Made by a program: the position numbers and the translations under genes. Below are positions 53,451 through 62,829 of a stretch of 64,000 nucleotides of DNA, one piece after another. The stretch is taken from contig NZ_JACJKA010000001.1 in NCBI RefSeq assembly GCF_016900355.1, forward strand, positions 248,001-312,000, given 5' to 3'. A model generated the notes under the pieces. The model searched no databases. It worked only from the letters and a program-made list of their open reading frames with translations, and had not been told where the DNA came from. The DNA is from Bacteroides mediterraneensis (GTDB lineage: Bacteria > Bacteroidota > Bacteroidia > Bacteroidales > Bacteroidaceae). The stretch's first letter is position 1. Every line of letters begins with the position of its first letter.

Positions 53451-53524
53451 CTTTACCCTCAATTACCCGAAAGAATCGGGAAACGAAACCAGGCACCGGC
53501 GTTTATAATAGAAAAAGGAAATCC

Positions 53525-55264
53525 ATGAATCTCAAAATACAACTTATCCTCCTCCTGCTTTTGTGTACACTCAGTTGCTGCAAAGAAAGCTCGGAAAAAA
53601 TATCCTTTCCCTGGTTCATAGAAGGCACAGCCATCATTCCCTTTTCTGCCTCCTCACGCACTTACACCACGGAACAAGAGAATATCCTCGCAGGCAGCAG
53701 CCTCACCCTTTACAGTCAAGGAGGACTACAGGCCGAAGCCGTAGAACTCTCCTACAACGGTACCCGGTGGGAAGGCAGCGGCCTGCCGAAATGGGAAAAT
53801 ACATCACAAAAAGCAACCCTCACCGCCTTCTGCCCTCCCTTTAACCGGAACCAGTCGGTTTTCTATCAGGACGGACAATTGTGCGACCAACTCATTGCCC
53901 AAGAAGAATGTACATACGGGGAAAGTATCCACCTTTCTTTCCGGCATCTGTTCGCCCAAATCCGGTTTACCGTATCCTCCCGTCTGAATCAGCAACTCAG
54001 CCAGATGGAGTTCATCCCTTCCGTTTCCGTGACAGATATTAACCCGGAAACGGGAGAAGTCATCTGCCAGCCCACCGCCACGACGCTCTGCATGGAGAAA
54101 AGCAAGGATCGGGAATATACCTTCCTGCTTCCCCCTGCCACCCTGTCCATTCAGATACGGATTCACACAGCCGACGGCACCGTCTACGAAAGCACCTTGG
54201 AAGACTATCCCTTCCAATCCGGCCATACCTATATCTGCCCCATCAAGCGAGTCAGTGATGATTTGGGCATTTCTTCCGTGGAAGACTTTATTGCCTTCAC
54301 TCATTTAATCAACGGAGAAACCTATGGCCAGCGGACCCTGGAAGAATTTGGCGAAAAGACGGGAGAAACCATGACCTATTATCTGAACGAGGACCTTAAC
54401 TTTAGCCCCGAAGAAGCGGCTCTCGTACAAATGATTGGAGAATATGGCACGGCAGCCAGCTCGGAGAAAAGGCTGTTCAACGACACGTTCGACGGGCAAG
54501 GACACAGCCTCACCAACCTACGTTTTGAGCAGTCTGTCAACCCCAATTACTACGCCGGATTGTTCAGTGGCCTGTCTGCCACTGGTGTAGTGAAAAACCT
54601 GACTCTTAACCAAGCCATTTACAATAAAAATTCCGACACGAAAAAAGCCGCTTTTCTGGTCGGATTCAACCAGGGAGAAATCAATCATTGCACGCTACGT
54701 GACTGCACCATTGAATGCATTCCATCCAAAAGTAGTTTTGCATGCTTGACAGCCTGGAATGAAGGCACCATCGTAAACTGTCACGTAGACCGTGTTGAGC
54801 TAAAAAGCGAACTGCCTCAAGGAAACGCACTAACACGCTATAACCAAGGAGGCACCATTTTGAACTGTGCAGCTACCGACTGTTTGCTCAACAAGGTAAC
54901 CACCGAAAGCGGACTGCTCTGCAACATCTGCGAGGACGGAACCATACAAAACTGCTACATCAAAGCCAAAACCGGAGCCAGCTACTCCCACCTCCATCCC
55001 ATATGCCTGACTACAAGGGGAAACACCCTCCTGCGGTGCTGCTACTATTCGTCAGGCTTTACACGAGATCCCATAGGATCTCCTAATGAGGCCCTTCAAT
55101 CCGATTCCATTATAAGATACGGCAGCATCACCGAAGAGAAAGAACTTCTGCCGAAAATACTCAACCAATGGATACTCGACAGCGGAAAGCGTCTCTTCCC
55201 CCACCTGACCTTCTGCCTGTGGGAAAAAGGGGAAACCCTGCCCGCCATACTGGTATCCCCATAA
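53525..55264 (+). CDS. Fimbrillin-like lipoprotein with GLUG-type repeats
   Basis: 579 aa from ATG 53525 (MNLKIQLILLLLLCTLSCC, lipobox LSCC; the frame is open from 53438 but without a plausible start). Residues about 30-245 resemble Bacteroides fimbrillin-family N-terminal domains (IPFSASSRTYTTEQENIL, KATLTAFCPPF, HLSFRHLFAQIRFTV). Residues about 310-500 carry GLUG-like beta-helix repeats (FDGQGHSLTNLRF, YYAGLFSGLSATGVVKNLTL, FNQGEINHCTLRDCTI, WNEGTIVNCHVDRVEL). It is probably a surface adhesin or fimbrial component. No chaperone or other fimbrial genes are next to it. Confidence 0.85.
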   Translation: MNLKIQLILLLLLCTLSCCKESSEKISFPWFIEGTAIIPFSASSRTYTTEQENILAGSSLTLYSQGGLQAEAVELSYNGTRWEGSGLPKWENTSQKATLTAFCPPFNRNQSVFYQDGQLCDQLIAQEECTYGESIHLSFRHLFAQIRFTVSSRLNQQLSQMEFIPSVSVTDINPETGEVICQPTATTLCMEKSKDREYTFLLPPATLSIQIRIHTADGTVYESTLEDYPFQSGHTYICPIKRVSDDLGISSVEDFIAFTHLINGETYGQRTLEEFGEKTGETMTYYLNEDLNFSPEEAALVQMIGEYGTAASSEKRLFNDTFDGQGHSLTNLRFEQSVNPNYYAGLFSGLSATGVVKNLTLNQAIYNKNSDTKKAAFLVGFNQGEINHCTLRDCTIECIPSKSSFACLTAWNEGTIVNCHVDRVELKSELPQGNALTRYNQGGTILNCAATDCLLNKVTTESGLLCNICEDGTIQNCYIKAKTGASYSHLHPICLTTRGNTLLRCCYYSSGFTRDPIGSPNEALQSDSIIRYGSITEEKELLPKILNQWILDSGKRLFPHLTFCLWEKGETLPAILVSP

Positions 55265-55332
55265 TTTTTCTAAAAATAAAAGATGGTATCTATAAATGTT
55301 GTATTTTTGCGCCAAATGCAAAAACCGGAATC

Positions 55333-56202
55333 ATGAATAATAAGAAACTGATTATCGCGATTATCATATTGGCTGTCATTGCAGCCATAGTATCGTTTTT
55401 TGCCGTAAACGAAGCGCGCAAGAACAAAGAAATGAGCCAGCTCTTCGAGGTAGAAAAACAAGAAATGGAAAACGAATACAGCACGTTTGCCACCCAGTAC
55501 GACGAGCTACAGGTACAGATCAACAACGACTCCCTGCGCGAGAAACTGGAAAGCGAAAAGCTGAAGACACAGCGCCTGCTGGAAGAACTCCGCCAGGTGA
55601 AAACCAGCGATGCAGCCGAAATCATGCGATTGAAGAAAGAATTGAAGACTGTGCGCGCCGTATTACGGAGCTACGTGATGCAGATTGACTCCCTGAACAA
55701 GATCAACGCGGCCCTGATGCAGGAAAATCAGGAAGTGAAGACTAAATATTCAGCGGCTACCGCACAGATTTCCAACCTGTCGCAGGAGAAAAAGAGCCTG
55801 AATGAAAAAGTAACCTTAGCCGCACAGCTGGATGCCACCAACATCCGGGTACAGACCCTGAACAAACGGGGACGCCAGACCGACCGGGTGAAAAACGTCA
55901 AGAAGATTGCCATCTCGTTTACTATTGTCAAGAACATCACGGCACAGACCGGCAACAAGACCCTTTACCTGCGCATTGCCAAACCGGACAACGAAGTGCT
56001 GACCAAGAGTGCCAGCAACCAGTTCAAGTACGAGGACAGAAACATTGCTTACTCTATCAAAAAATACATTGAATACACAGGTGAGGAACAGACAGTTACT
56101 GTATACTGGGACGTAGAAGAGTTCTTAGCAGCCGGTACTTATCAGGTGTATATCTTTGCCGATGGCAACATGATCGGACAGGGTTCATTCAGAATGAAAT
56201 AA
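55333..56202 (+). CDS. Membrane-anchored coiled-coil protein
   Basis: 289 aa from ATG 55333 (earlier in-frame ATG lies inside the previous gene). One N-terminal membrane helix (about 6-24) is followed by a long coiled coil (about 30-175, repeating Glu/Lys/Leu with NDSLREKLESEKLKTQRLLE), then a beta-rich C-terminal domain (about 185-289; NKTLYLRIAKPDNEVL, VTVYWDVEEFLAAGTYQVYI). This fits an envelope-spanning structural protein; no named family is recognised. A -7 box TATTTTTG lies at 55302-55309. The S41 protease gene follows 10 bp later, so the two are probably co-transcribed. Confidence 0.87.
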   Translation: MNNKKLIIAIIILAVIAAIVSFFAVNEARKNKEMSQLFEVEKQEMENEYSTFATQYDELQVQINNDSLREKLESEKLKTQRLLEELRQVKTSDAAEIMRLKKELKTVRAVLRSYVMQIDSLNKINAALMQENQEVKTKYSAATAQISNLSQEKKSLNEKVTLAAQLDATNIRVQTLNKRGRQTDRVKNVKKIAISFTIVKNITAQTGNKTLYLRIAKPDNEVLTKSASNQFKYEDRNIAYSIKKYIEYTGEEQTVTVYWDVEEFLAAGTYQVYIFADGNMIGQGSFRMK

Positions 56203-56212
56203 TCTGGAAAAC

Positions 56213-57613
56213 ATGAGAAAACGCATCCACTTTCTGATATATAGTTGCCTCGCACTGATGGGCTTACTTTCTTCCTGCGGTGAAGACCGTTCAGGGGAAT
56301 ATTATGCCTTGATTGCTACAAAGACATGGATTTACGAGGTGATGCAAGAGAATTATCTCTTTTACGAGGACATCCCGGCGGAAGAAAAGCTGGACTTTTT
56401 CAAAAAGCCCGCAGAATTTCTGGCTTCGGCCGCCTCTTCCAGAGACCAGAAAAACGGTTATGTGTTTTCACATGTAGATTCTGTATCTTCCCGTGCCACC
56501 AGTACCTATCCCTGCTTCGGAATGGAAGCGGCTTTGGTATCTTCTAATTATGGAGGAGGTAATGCTCTAAGAATATTATATATTCAGCCTGACTCACCTG
56601 CAGAAGAAGCCGGATTGAAACGGGGAGATTGGATTATTGCCATCGACAACAAAAAAATCTCTAAAAGCGATTATTCCACTTATATCACACAACCGACAAA
56701 AGCATACAGCTTCACACTCGGGAAATACAATCCTTATCCTGAAGAGGTGGATGATCCAGAGTTCAACTATATTGAATTCGATACGCTCGGTACGGTACAG
56801 ATGCCGGCTCCTCGTTATGTAGAGGAAAAAGACGTGCTCAAGACGGGAATCGTCTCTTCCGGAAGCCGGAAAGCCTTCTACCTGCTCTACAACGAATTCG
56901 ACGAGAATACGGATTTGCTGAAAGAAGTCCTCTCGCAGATGAGTGGACAACAGTTTGACGACGTGATTTTGGACCTGCGCTACAACCCGGGAGGCTACGT
57001 CAGCACCTCGCAACTGCTCAGTACAGCATTGGCTCCTGCCACTGCCATGGGGCAACCTTTCCTGCACATGACTTACAACGATAAGCTCAACAAAACAGAA
57101 ACGCTGAATTTCGATGCCAGTCTGCTGCCGGGAGGAACCAGCCTCTCCTATCAGAACCTGTATGTCATCACTTCCGGCAATACGGCTTCTGCTTCCGAAA
57201 TTGTCATCAACTGCCTGAAACCTTACATGGAAGGACGTCTGTTCCAAGTGGGAATGTCCACGTATGGAAAGAACGTAGCCCAGCAACTGTTCACCAATGA
57301 AGCGGCTCCGGGTATCGAACTGTGGCTCACCACGACCTACCTGAGCAACTCGCAAGGGTATTATGATTATTTTACTAACGGCCTTCAGCCCGATTTTGAA
57401 GCCGAAGAAAATTACGAGAGTGACTTAGGCGAGTTGGGCTCCGACACTGACCCGCTCATGCAACCGATTCTGTACAAAATGGCTTACGGAACTTTCCCGA
57501 CCACTGCCACAGAAACAGAGGCCGCTACGCTCAGCCGAAGCCGCCAGGCCCGTCGGATACAGGTGCTGGTTGACCCGATTGCCCGTAAACCACGTCTCAG
57601 CCTGATCAAATAA
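56213..57613 (+). CDS. S41-family (tail-specific) protease, PDZ-containing lipoprotein
   Basis: 466 aa. Lipoprotein signal with lipobox LSSC. The order is N-terminal helical region, PDZ-like domain (about 105-190: ILYIQPDSPAEEAGLKRGDWIIAI), then the S41 peptidase (about 205-400) with DVILDLRYNPGGYVS and the catalytic Ser in SGNTASASEIVINCL; a Lys follows in STYGKNVAQQ. It probably cleaves exported proteins from their C-terminal end at the outer or inner membrane. It lies 10 bp after the coiled-coil protein, a possible partner. Confidence 0.93.
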   Translation: MRKRIHFLIYSCLALMGLLSSCGEDRSGEYYALIATKTWIYEVMQENYLFYEDIPAEEKLDFFKKPAEFLASAASSRDQKNGYVFSHVDSVSSRATSTYPCFGMEAALVSSNYGGGNALRILYIQPDSPAEEAGLKRGDWIIAIDNKKISKSDYSTYITQPTKAYSFTLGKYNPYPEEVDDPEFNYIEFDTLGTVQMPAPRYVEEKDVLKTGIVSSGSRKAFYLLYNEFDENTDLLKEVLSQMSGQQFDDVILDLRYNPGGYVSTSQLLSTALAPATAMGQPFLHMTYNDKLNKTETLNFDASLLPGGTSLSYQNLYVITSGNTASASEIVINCLKPYMEGRLFQVGMSTYGKNVAQQLFTNEAAPGIELWLTTTYLSNSQGYYDYFTNGLQPDFEAEENYESDLGELGSDTDPLMQPILYKMAYGTFPTTATETEAATLSRSRQARRIQVLVDPIARKPRLSLIK

Positions 57614-57679
57614 AGGAAACAGATTTCCCTGCACCTTAACAAAATAAAGCTAATTTACCATTTCTTTTCAACAAAATGC

Positions 57680-57710
57680 TTTGACGATTTGTTGTAATGT
57701 CATACATTTG
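57680..57710 (+). promoter_or_regulatory. Promoter of the TolC-HlyD-ABC2 export operon
   Basis: TTTG (57680-57683), a 19-nt spacer and TACATTTG (57703-57710): an exact Bacteroides sigma-ABfr promoter, 41 bp before the ATG at 57752. Confidence 0.82.
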
Positions 57711-57751
57711 CACCGTTGCATAAGCAACCAAATATAAAGTCAGCATCAGTA

Positions 57752-59245
57752 ATGAAAAGAATTACAAGTTTACTCTTACTGCTCAGTACAATTCTCAGCA
57801 GTCACGCCCAGCAGGTACTTACCCTGGACAGCTGCCGGGCACTTGCCCTGGCCAATAACAAAGAGTTACGGATTTCACAAGAGAAGGTAAATGCCGCCCA
57901 CTATGAGAAGAAAGCCGCCTTTACCAATTATCTGCCCAAGATTGACCTTACAGGGGGCTACATGCGTACGCAGAAAGAAATTTCTCTGCTAAGCGACGCG
58001 CAGAAACAAACCCTCGGAAGCTTGGGCACCACGGTCGGCGGACAGCTCCAGCAAGGCATGCAGTCAGCCGAATTTCAAGCAGCCATGCAGCAACTGGCAG
58101 CCCGAAACCCCGGACTTGCTGCCGGTTTGCAAGGACTCCTGCCCGGAGCGGTATCCGGACTCACCTCCGGACTGAACAGCATCGGCCAGAGTCTGGTAGA
58201 TGCCTTCCATACGGATACGCGTAACCTGACCATTGGAGCAGCTACCCTCACCCAACCTCTGTTCATGGGAGGAAAAATCATTGCCTACAACAAAATCACC
58301 AAATATGCTGAACGCCTGGCCGAATCACAGCACGCCACCGGCATGCAGGACCTGATTCTACAAACCGACCAGGTATACTGGCAAATCATTTCGCTCGTCA
58401 ACAAGAAAAAACTGGCTGAAAACTTTCTGGAACTGGTACAGAAACTGGACTCGGATGTAGACAAGATGATTGCCGAAGGCGTAGCCACCAAAGCCGATGG
58501 ACTCAGCGTGAAAGTGAAAGTCAACGAGGCCGAAATGATGCTGACGCAGGTAGACAACGGACTGAACTTGTCGAAGATGCTGTTGTGCCAGCTCTGCGGA
58601 CTCCCGCTCGACAGCCAATTCCAACTGGCCGACGAAAGCATGAAAGACCTGCCGTTGCCCAATACCTATACCGAAGCGAACATCAGTACAGCCCTGAGCA
58701 ACCGCGAAGAGCTGAAGAGTCTGGAACTGGCTTCGGAAATCTATCGTCAGAAAGTCAACATCGCCCGTTCGGAGTTCCTTCCGTCGGTAGCCCTGACTGC
58801 CAATTATCTGGTGACCAACCCGTCGCTGGTCAACGGATTTGAAAACAAATTCCGCGGTATGTGGGCAGCCGGAGTCATCGTGAAAATCCCGGTATTCCAC
58901 TGGGGAGAAGGTATCTATAAGGTAAAAGCCGCCAAAGCGGAAGCCAACATCGCCCGCTACAAACTGGAAGACGTCAAGGAGAAAGTGGAACTGCAAGTCA
59001 CCCAGAACTCCTACAAGGTAAACGAATCGACCAAGAAGCTGGCACTGGCCGAAAAGAACATGGAAAAAGCAGAAGAAAACCTGCGCTATGCCAACTTAGG
59101 ATTTAAAGAAGGGGTAATCCCGACCAGCAACGTACTGGAAGCACAGACGGCCTGGTTCTCGGCCCAGTCTGGCAAAATCGACGCACAAATAGACGTCAAA
59201 ATGAGTGAATTGTATCTGAATAAATCAATGGGAATTTTAAAATAA
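57752..59245 (+). CDS. TolC-family outer-membrane efflux protein
   Basis: 497 aa from ATG 57752 (MKRITSLLLLLSTILSSHAQ signal peptide). Two copies of the OEP repeat form the outer-membrane barrel and periplasmic tunnel: TLDSCRALALANNKELRISQEK starts the first, and NIARSEFLPSVALTANYL and LGFKEGVIPTSNVLEAQTAW lie in the second. An insertion rich in Gln/Gly (about 95-160) is in the first barrel loop region. It exports the substrate of the adjacent HlyD-permease system across the outer membrane. First gene of the operon. Confidence 0.95.
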   Translation: MKRITSLLLLLSTILSSHAQQVLTLDSCRALALANNKELRISQEKVNAAHYEKKAAFTNYLPKIDLTGGYMRTQKEISLLSDAQKQTLGSLGTTVGGQLQQGMQSAEFQAAMQQLAARNPGLAAGLQGLLPGAVSGLTSGLNSIGQSLVDAFHTDTRNLTIGAATLTQPLFMGGKIIAYNKITKYAERLAESQHATGMQDLILQTDQVYWQIISLVNKKKLAENFLELVQKLDSDVDKMIAEGVATKADGLSVKVKVNEAEMMLTQVDNGLNLSKMLLCQLCGLPLDSQFQLADESMKDLPLPNTYTEANISTALSNREELKSLELASEIYRQKVNIARSEFLPSVALTANYLVTNPSLVNGFENKFRGMWAAGVIVKIPVFHWGEGIYKVKAAKAEANIARYKLEDVKEKVELQVTQNSYKVNESTKKLALAEKNMEKAEENLRYANLGFKEGVIPTSNVLEAQTAWFSAQSGKIDAQIDVKMSELYLNKSMGILK

Positions 59246-59254
59246 CACTACAAT

Positions 59255-60238
59255 ATGGAAAAGACACAACGCAACAATATCATGCTGGCTTTCTTCACAC
59301 TGTTAGCCGTGATTGTGATCGTGAGTATCATCGGATTCTTCACCTTGGGGAAAGGTCCTGAAATCATCCAGGGACAGGCAGAAGCCACAGAATACCGAGT
59401 ATCCAGCAAGGTACCGGGACGTGTTTTGAAGTTTTTTGTCAGCGAAGGAGACAAAGTGAAGGCAGGTGATACGCTCGCCATCCTCGAAGCGCCCGACGTC
59501 ATGGCCAAACTGTCGCAGGCACAGGCAGCCGAACAGGCAGCTCAGGCACTGAACGAAAAAGCCCTGCGCGGTACCCGAAGTGAACAGTTGCAGGCTGCCT
59601 ACGAAATGTGGCAGAAAGCCAAAGCCGGACTGGATATTGCCGAGAAATCCTACAACCGTGTGAACCGCCTCTATGAAGAAGGGGTGATGACGGCACAGAA
59701 AAGAGACGAAGCCAAAGCACAATATGAGGCTATGAAAGCCACCGAACGTGCCGCCAACGCCCAGTACACCATGGCCAAGAACGGTGCCCAGCGGGAGGAT
59801 AAAGCCATGGCAGCTGCCCAGGTAGAACGTGCCAAAGGAGCCGTAGCCGAAGTTTCTTCTTACGTATCGGAAACTTACCTGACCGCCGCAGCCGATGGCG
59901 AAATCTCAGAGATTTTCCCGAAAGTCGGTGAGCTGGTGGGTACCGGCGCTCCCATCATGAACGTAGCCCAGCTGGACGACATGTGGTTGACCTTCAACGT
60001 ACGGGAAGACTTCCTGAAAGACTTTGCCGTAGGGAACAAAATCAAAGCGTATGTGCCGGCCTTGGAAAAGGACGTAGAACTTCAGGTGACCGTCATGAAA
60101 GACTTAGGGACTTACGCCGCCTGGAAGGCGACCAAGACCACCGGTCAGTTCGACCTGAAAACATTTGAAGTAAAGGCAAAACCCGTACAGACGGTAGAAA
60201 ACCTGCGTCCAGGCATGTCTGCCATCATTGAAAAGTAA
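59255..60238 (+). CDS. HlyD-family periplasmic adaptor
   Basis: 327 aa. One N-terminal membrane helix (about 10-30), then a split lipoyl domain (EYRVSSKVPGRVLKFFVSEGDKVKAGDTL and, at the other side, TYLTAAADGEISEIFPKVGELV), an alpha hairpin (about 85-195) and a beta-barrel domain (LDDMWLTFNVREDFLKDF). It joins the inner-membrane permeases to the TolC protein. It starts 9 bp after the TolC stop and 8 bp before the first permease. Confidence 0.95.
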   Translation: MEKTQRNNIMLAFFTLLAVIVIVSIIGFFTLGKGPEIIQGQAEATEYRVSSKVPGRVLKFFVSEGDKVKAGDTLAILEAPDVMAKLSQAQAAEQAAQALNEKALRGTRSEQLQAAYEMWQKAKAGLDIAEKSYNRVNRLYEEGVMTAQKRDEAKAQYEAMKATERAANAQYTMAKNGAQREDKAMAAAQVERAKGAVAEVSSYVSETYLTAAADGEISEIFPKVGELVGTGAPIMNVAQLDDMWLTFNVREDFLKDFAVGNKIKAYVPALEKDVELQVTVMKDLGTYAAWKATKTTGQFDLKTFEVKAKPVQTVENLRPGMSAIIEK

Positions 60239-60246
60239 AAATTACC

Positions 60247-61422
60247 ATGTCGAAAACCACCTGTCAATGTTTTCTCCGGATTGTACGACGGGAAATCCTT
60301 CGTATAGCCACCAAACCCATGTACCTGTTCTGCATGGTCATCGCGCCCGTGTTCTGTTTCCTGTTCTTCACGACACTGATGGGAAACGGGTTGCCGACCA
60401 ATCTGCCGGCAGGGGTGGTGGACCTCGACAACACCGCCACGACACGTAGCATTATCCGCAACCTGGATGCCTTCCAGCAGACGCAGATTGTGGCACACTA
60501 TCCGAGTGTGACGGAAGCACGACAAGCCATACAACGAGGAGAAATCTATTCATTCTACTATATCCCGAAAGGAACCACCGAGGAGGCTCTGGCTCAACGG
60601 CAGCCTAAAGTGTCGTTCTATATCAACTATTCTTACCTGATAGCAGGGTCTCTGCTCTACAAAGACCAGCGCACCATGTCTGAACTGGCCTCTGCCGCCA
60701 TCGGACAGGCTACCTTGCTGGCCAAAGGTGCAACGGAAGACCAAGCACTGGCCTTCCTGCAACCCGTGGTGATTTCCACGCACGCCCTGAACAATCCGTG
60801 GCTGAACTACTCGGTGTATCTGTGTAACACCCTGTTTCCGGGTATCCTGATGCTGCTGATTTTCCTGACCACCGTGTATACCATCGGTACGGAACTCAAG
60901 GAAAACACGGCCAAGGAGCTGATGCAAATGGCCGACAACTCCATTGTCACGGCACTGACCGGAAAGCTGTTTCCACAGACGGTGACCTTCTTCATCATGG
61001 CCACCTTCTACAACGTATACCTGTATGGCTTCCTGCACTACCCGTGCAACAGCGGAATCTTTCCGATGCTGTTGGCCGGACTGCTGCTGGTACTGGCCTC
61101 ACAAGCCTTCGGAGTCTTTCTCTTCGGACTGTTCGGTTCCCTGCGACTGGCACTGAGTGCGGCTTCACTTTGGGGGGTCATCTCGTTCTCCATCTCCGGA
61201 TTTACCTTCCCAGTGATGGCTATGCACCCCACCCTGCAGGCGTTGTCTGTGCTGTTCCCCTTGCGACACTATTTTCTGATTTACGTGAACCTGGCGCTGA
61301 ACGGTTACCCGATTATATACGCCTGGCATGCGGTAACAGCCTTGCTGCTGTTCATGCTGCTGCCTTTCTTCATCCTGAAGAAGCTGCGCACGGCCATGCT
61401 CCATTACGTCTATATACCTTAA
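60247..61422 (+). CDS. ABC-2 type permease
   Basis: 391 aa of the YhhJ/YbhR ABC-2 permease type. One N-terminal membrane helix (about 22-42), a large periplasmic domain (about 45-180), then five C-terminal helices including PGILMLLIFLTTVYTIGTELKENTAKELM, the conserved E..REN..A.EL-like coupling segment. It forms half of the export channel with the next gene product. No ATP-binding protein is encoded in the operon. Confidence 0.93.
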   Translation: MSKTTCQCFLRIVRREILRIATKPMYLFCMVIAPVFCFLFFTTLMGNGLPTNLPAGVVDLDNTATTRSIIRNLDAFQQTQIVAHYPSVTEARQAIQRGEIYSFYYIPKGTTEEALAQRQPKVSFYINYSYLIAGSLLYKDQRTMSELASAAIGQATLLAKGATEDQALAFLQPVVISTHALNNPWLNYSVYLCNTLFPGILMLLIFLTTVYTIGTELKENTAKELMQMADNSIVTALTGKLFPQTVTFFIMATFYNVYLYGFLHYPCNSGIFPMLLAGLLLVLASQAFGVFLFGLFGSLRLALSAASLWGVISFSISGFTFPVMAMHPTLQALSVLFPLRHYFLIYVNLALNGYPIIYAWHAVTALLLFMLLPFFILKKLRTAMLHYVYIP

Positions 61423-61435
61423 TACACTTGCAGTC

Positions 61436-62698
61436 ATGAAAAAAGAATCATTACGACAAACCATACGACAAGGCTTTTCAGGACTCTTCCACATTTGCGC
61501 ACAAGAACTGAAAGCGGTCTTCAAGGACCAGGGAGTGCTGATATTCTTCCTGCTGGTTCCGTTGGCTTATCCGCTGGTGTATGCGTTCATCTACACGAAC
61601 GAAATGGTACGTGAGGTACCGGTGGCCGTGATTGACCACAGCAATACTGCCCTGAGCCGGGAATTCATCCGCTCCATCGATGCCAGTGCCGACGTGCATA
61701 TCCAATCCCACTGCGCCGACCTGGAAGAGGGCAAGACTCTGTTGAAAGAAACCAAGGTCTACGGTCTTGTCTACATTCCGGAAAGCTTCAGCAAGGACAT
61801 TGCTTCCGGAAAGCAGACCACCGTGAGCGTGTATTGTGACATGAGCGGCATGCTCTACTACAAAGCGTTGGTGCTGGCCAGTACCAACGCCTCACTGACG
61901 CTCAATAAACAAATCCAAATCAAACGCCTGGGCAATACCACCGAACGCCAGGACGAAGTCAGTACGGCCCCCATCGAATACGAAGATATCTCGCTGTTCA
62001 ATCCCCAGGACGGATTTGCCAGCTTCCTGCTTCCGGCCGTATTGATGCTGATTATCCAGCAGACCTTACTCTTGGGAGTCGGCCTCTCGGCCGGTACAGC
62101 CCGCGAAAACAACCGTTTCCGCGACTTAGTACCCATCAGTCGGCAATACCAGGGAACGATACGCATTGTAGGGGGAAAGGCCCTGGCCTATTTCCTTGTA
62201 TATGCCATTGTGACGGCCTACATCCTGTGTCTGGTACCGAAGATGTTCAGTTTGGTACAGATAGCCCAGCCTTCTACTCTGTTAGCATTTGCCGTGCCCT
62301 ACGTACTGGCCTGTATCTTCTTTGCCATGACCTGCTCCATCTTCATCCATCACAGAGAATCGTGCATGATGATTTATGTATTTACCTCGGTACCTCTGTT
62401 GTTTATCTCCGGTATATCCTGGCCGGGAGCAGCCGTACCTGCCTTTTGGAAGGGCTTTTCTTATTTGTTTCCTTCCACCTTCGGCATCAACGGTTTCGTG
62501 CGAATCAACAACATGGGAGCCACGCTACCCGAAGTACTGTTCGAGTACAAGGCTCTCTGGATACAGACATTAGTGTATTTCTTTACCACCTGCCTCGTCT
62601 ATCGCCGACAAATCATCTTGAGCCGCCAGCATGCCTTGGAACGTCTGCGCATGTGTAAACTGCGAAAACTGGCCTCAAAGACTTCACACGAACTTTAA
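61436..62698 (+). CDS. ABC-2 type permease
   Basis: 420 aa, the same topology as the preceding permease: helix about 35-55, periplasmic domain about 58-200, and five further helices. LLGVGLSAGTARENNRFRDL is the cytoplasmic coupling segment and ISGISWPGAAVPAFWK is typical of the C-terminal part. It probably pairs with the 391-aa permease as a heterodimer. It ends the operon; a terminator follows at 62717. Confidence 0.93.
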   Translation: MKKESLRQTIRQGFSGLFHICAQELKAVFKDQGVLIFFLLVPLAYPLVYAFIYTNEMVREVPVAVIDHSNTALSREFIRSIDASADVHIQSHCADLEEGKTLLKETKVYGLVYIPESFSKDIASGKQTTVSVYCDMSGMLYYKALVLASTNASLTLNKQIQIKRLGNTTERQDEVSTAPIEYEDISLFNPQDGFASFLLPAVLMLIIQQTLLLGVGLSAGTARENNRFRDLVPISRQYQGTIRIVGGKALAYFLVYAIVTAYILCLVPKMFSLVQIAQPSTLLAFAVPYVLACIFFAMTCSIFIHHRESCMMIYVFTSVPLLFISGISWPGAAVPAFWKGFSYLFPSTFGINGFVRINNMGATLPEVLFEYKALWIQTLVYFFTTCLVYRRQIILSRQHALERLRMCKLRKLASKTSHEL

Positions 62699-62716
62699 AC
62701 GCATCCTATCATCCCT

Positions 62717-62758
62717 ATTATCCGGTTTTGTATCGTTTGCAAAGCCGGATAATTTATT
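62717..62758 (+). terminator. Terminator of the export operon
   Basis: Stem ATTATCCGGTTTT (62717-62729) / AAAGCCGGATAAT (62741-62753) with one mismatch, followed by a T-rich run, 19 bp after the permease stop. Confidence 0.75.
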
Positions 62759-62829
62759 TTTATTAACATCTGAGTACGAGCGAATACTATAGAATACTTG
62801 TAGCTTTGCGGATATTTACGAATGTAGTT

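Noticed and set aside
53438..53524. Upstream start for the fimbrillin-like protein
   Set aside because: The leader is charged and not signal-like; ATG 53525 begins a lipoprotein signal directly, and the region holds the trmB promoter.
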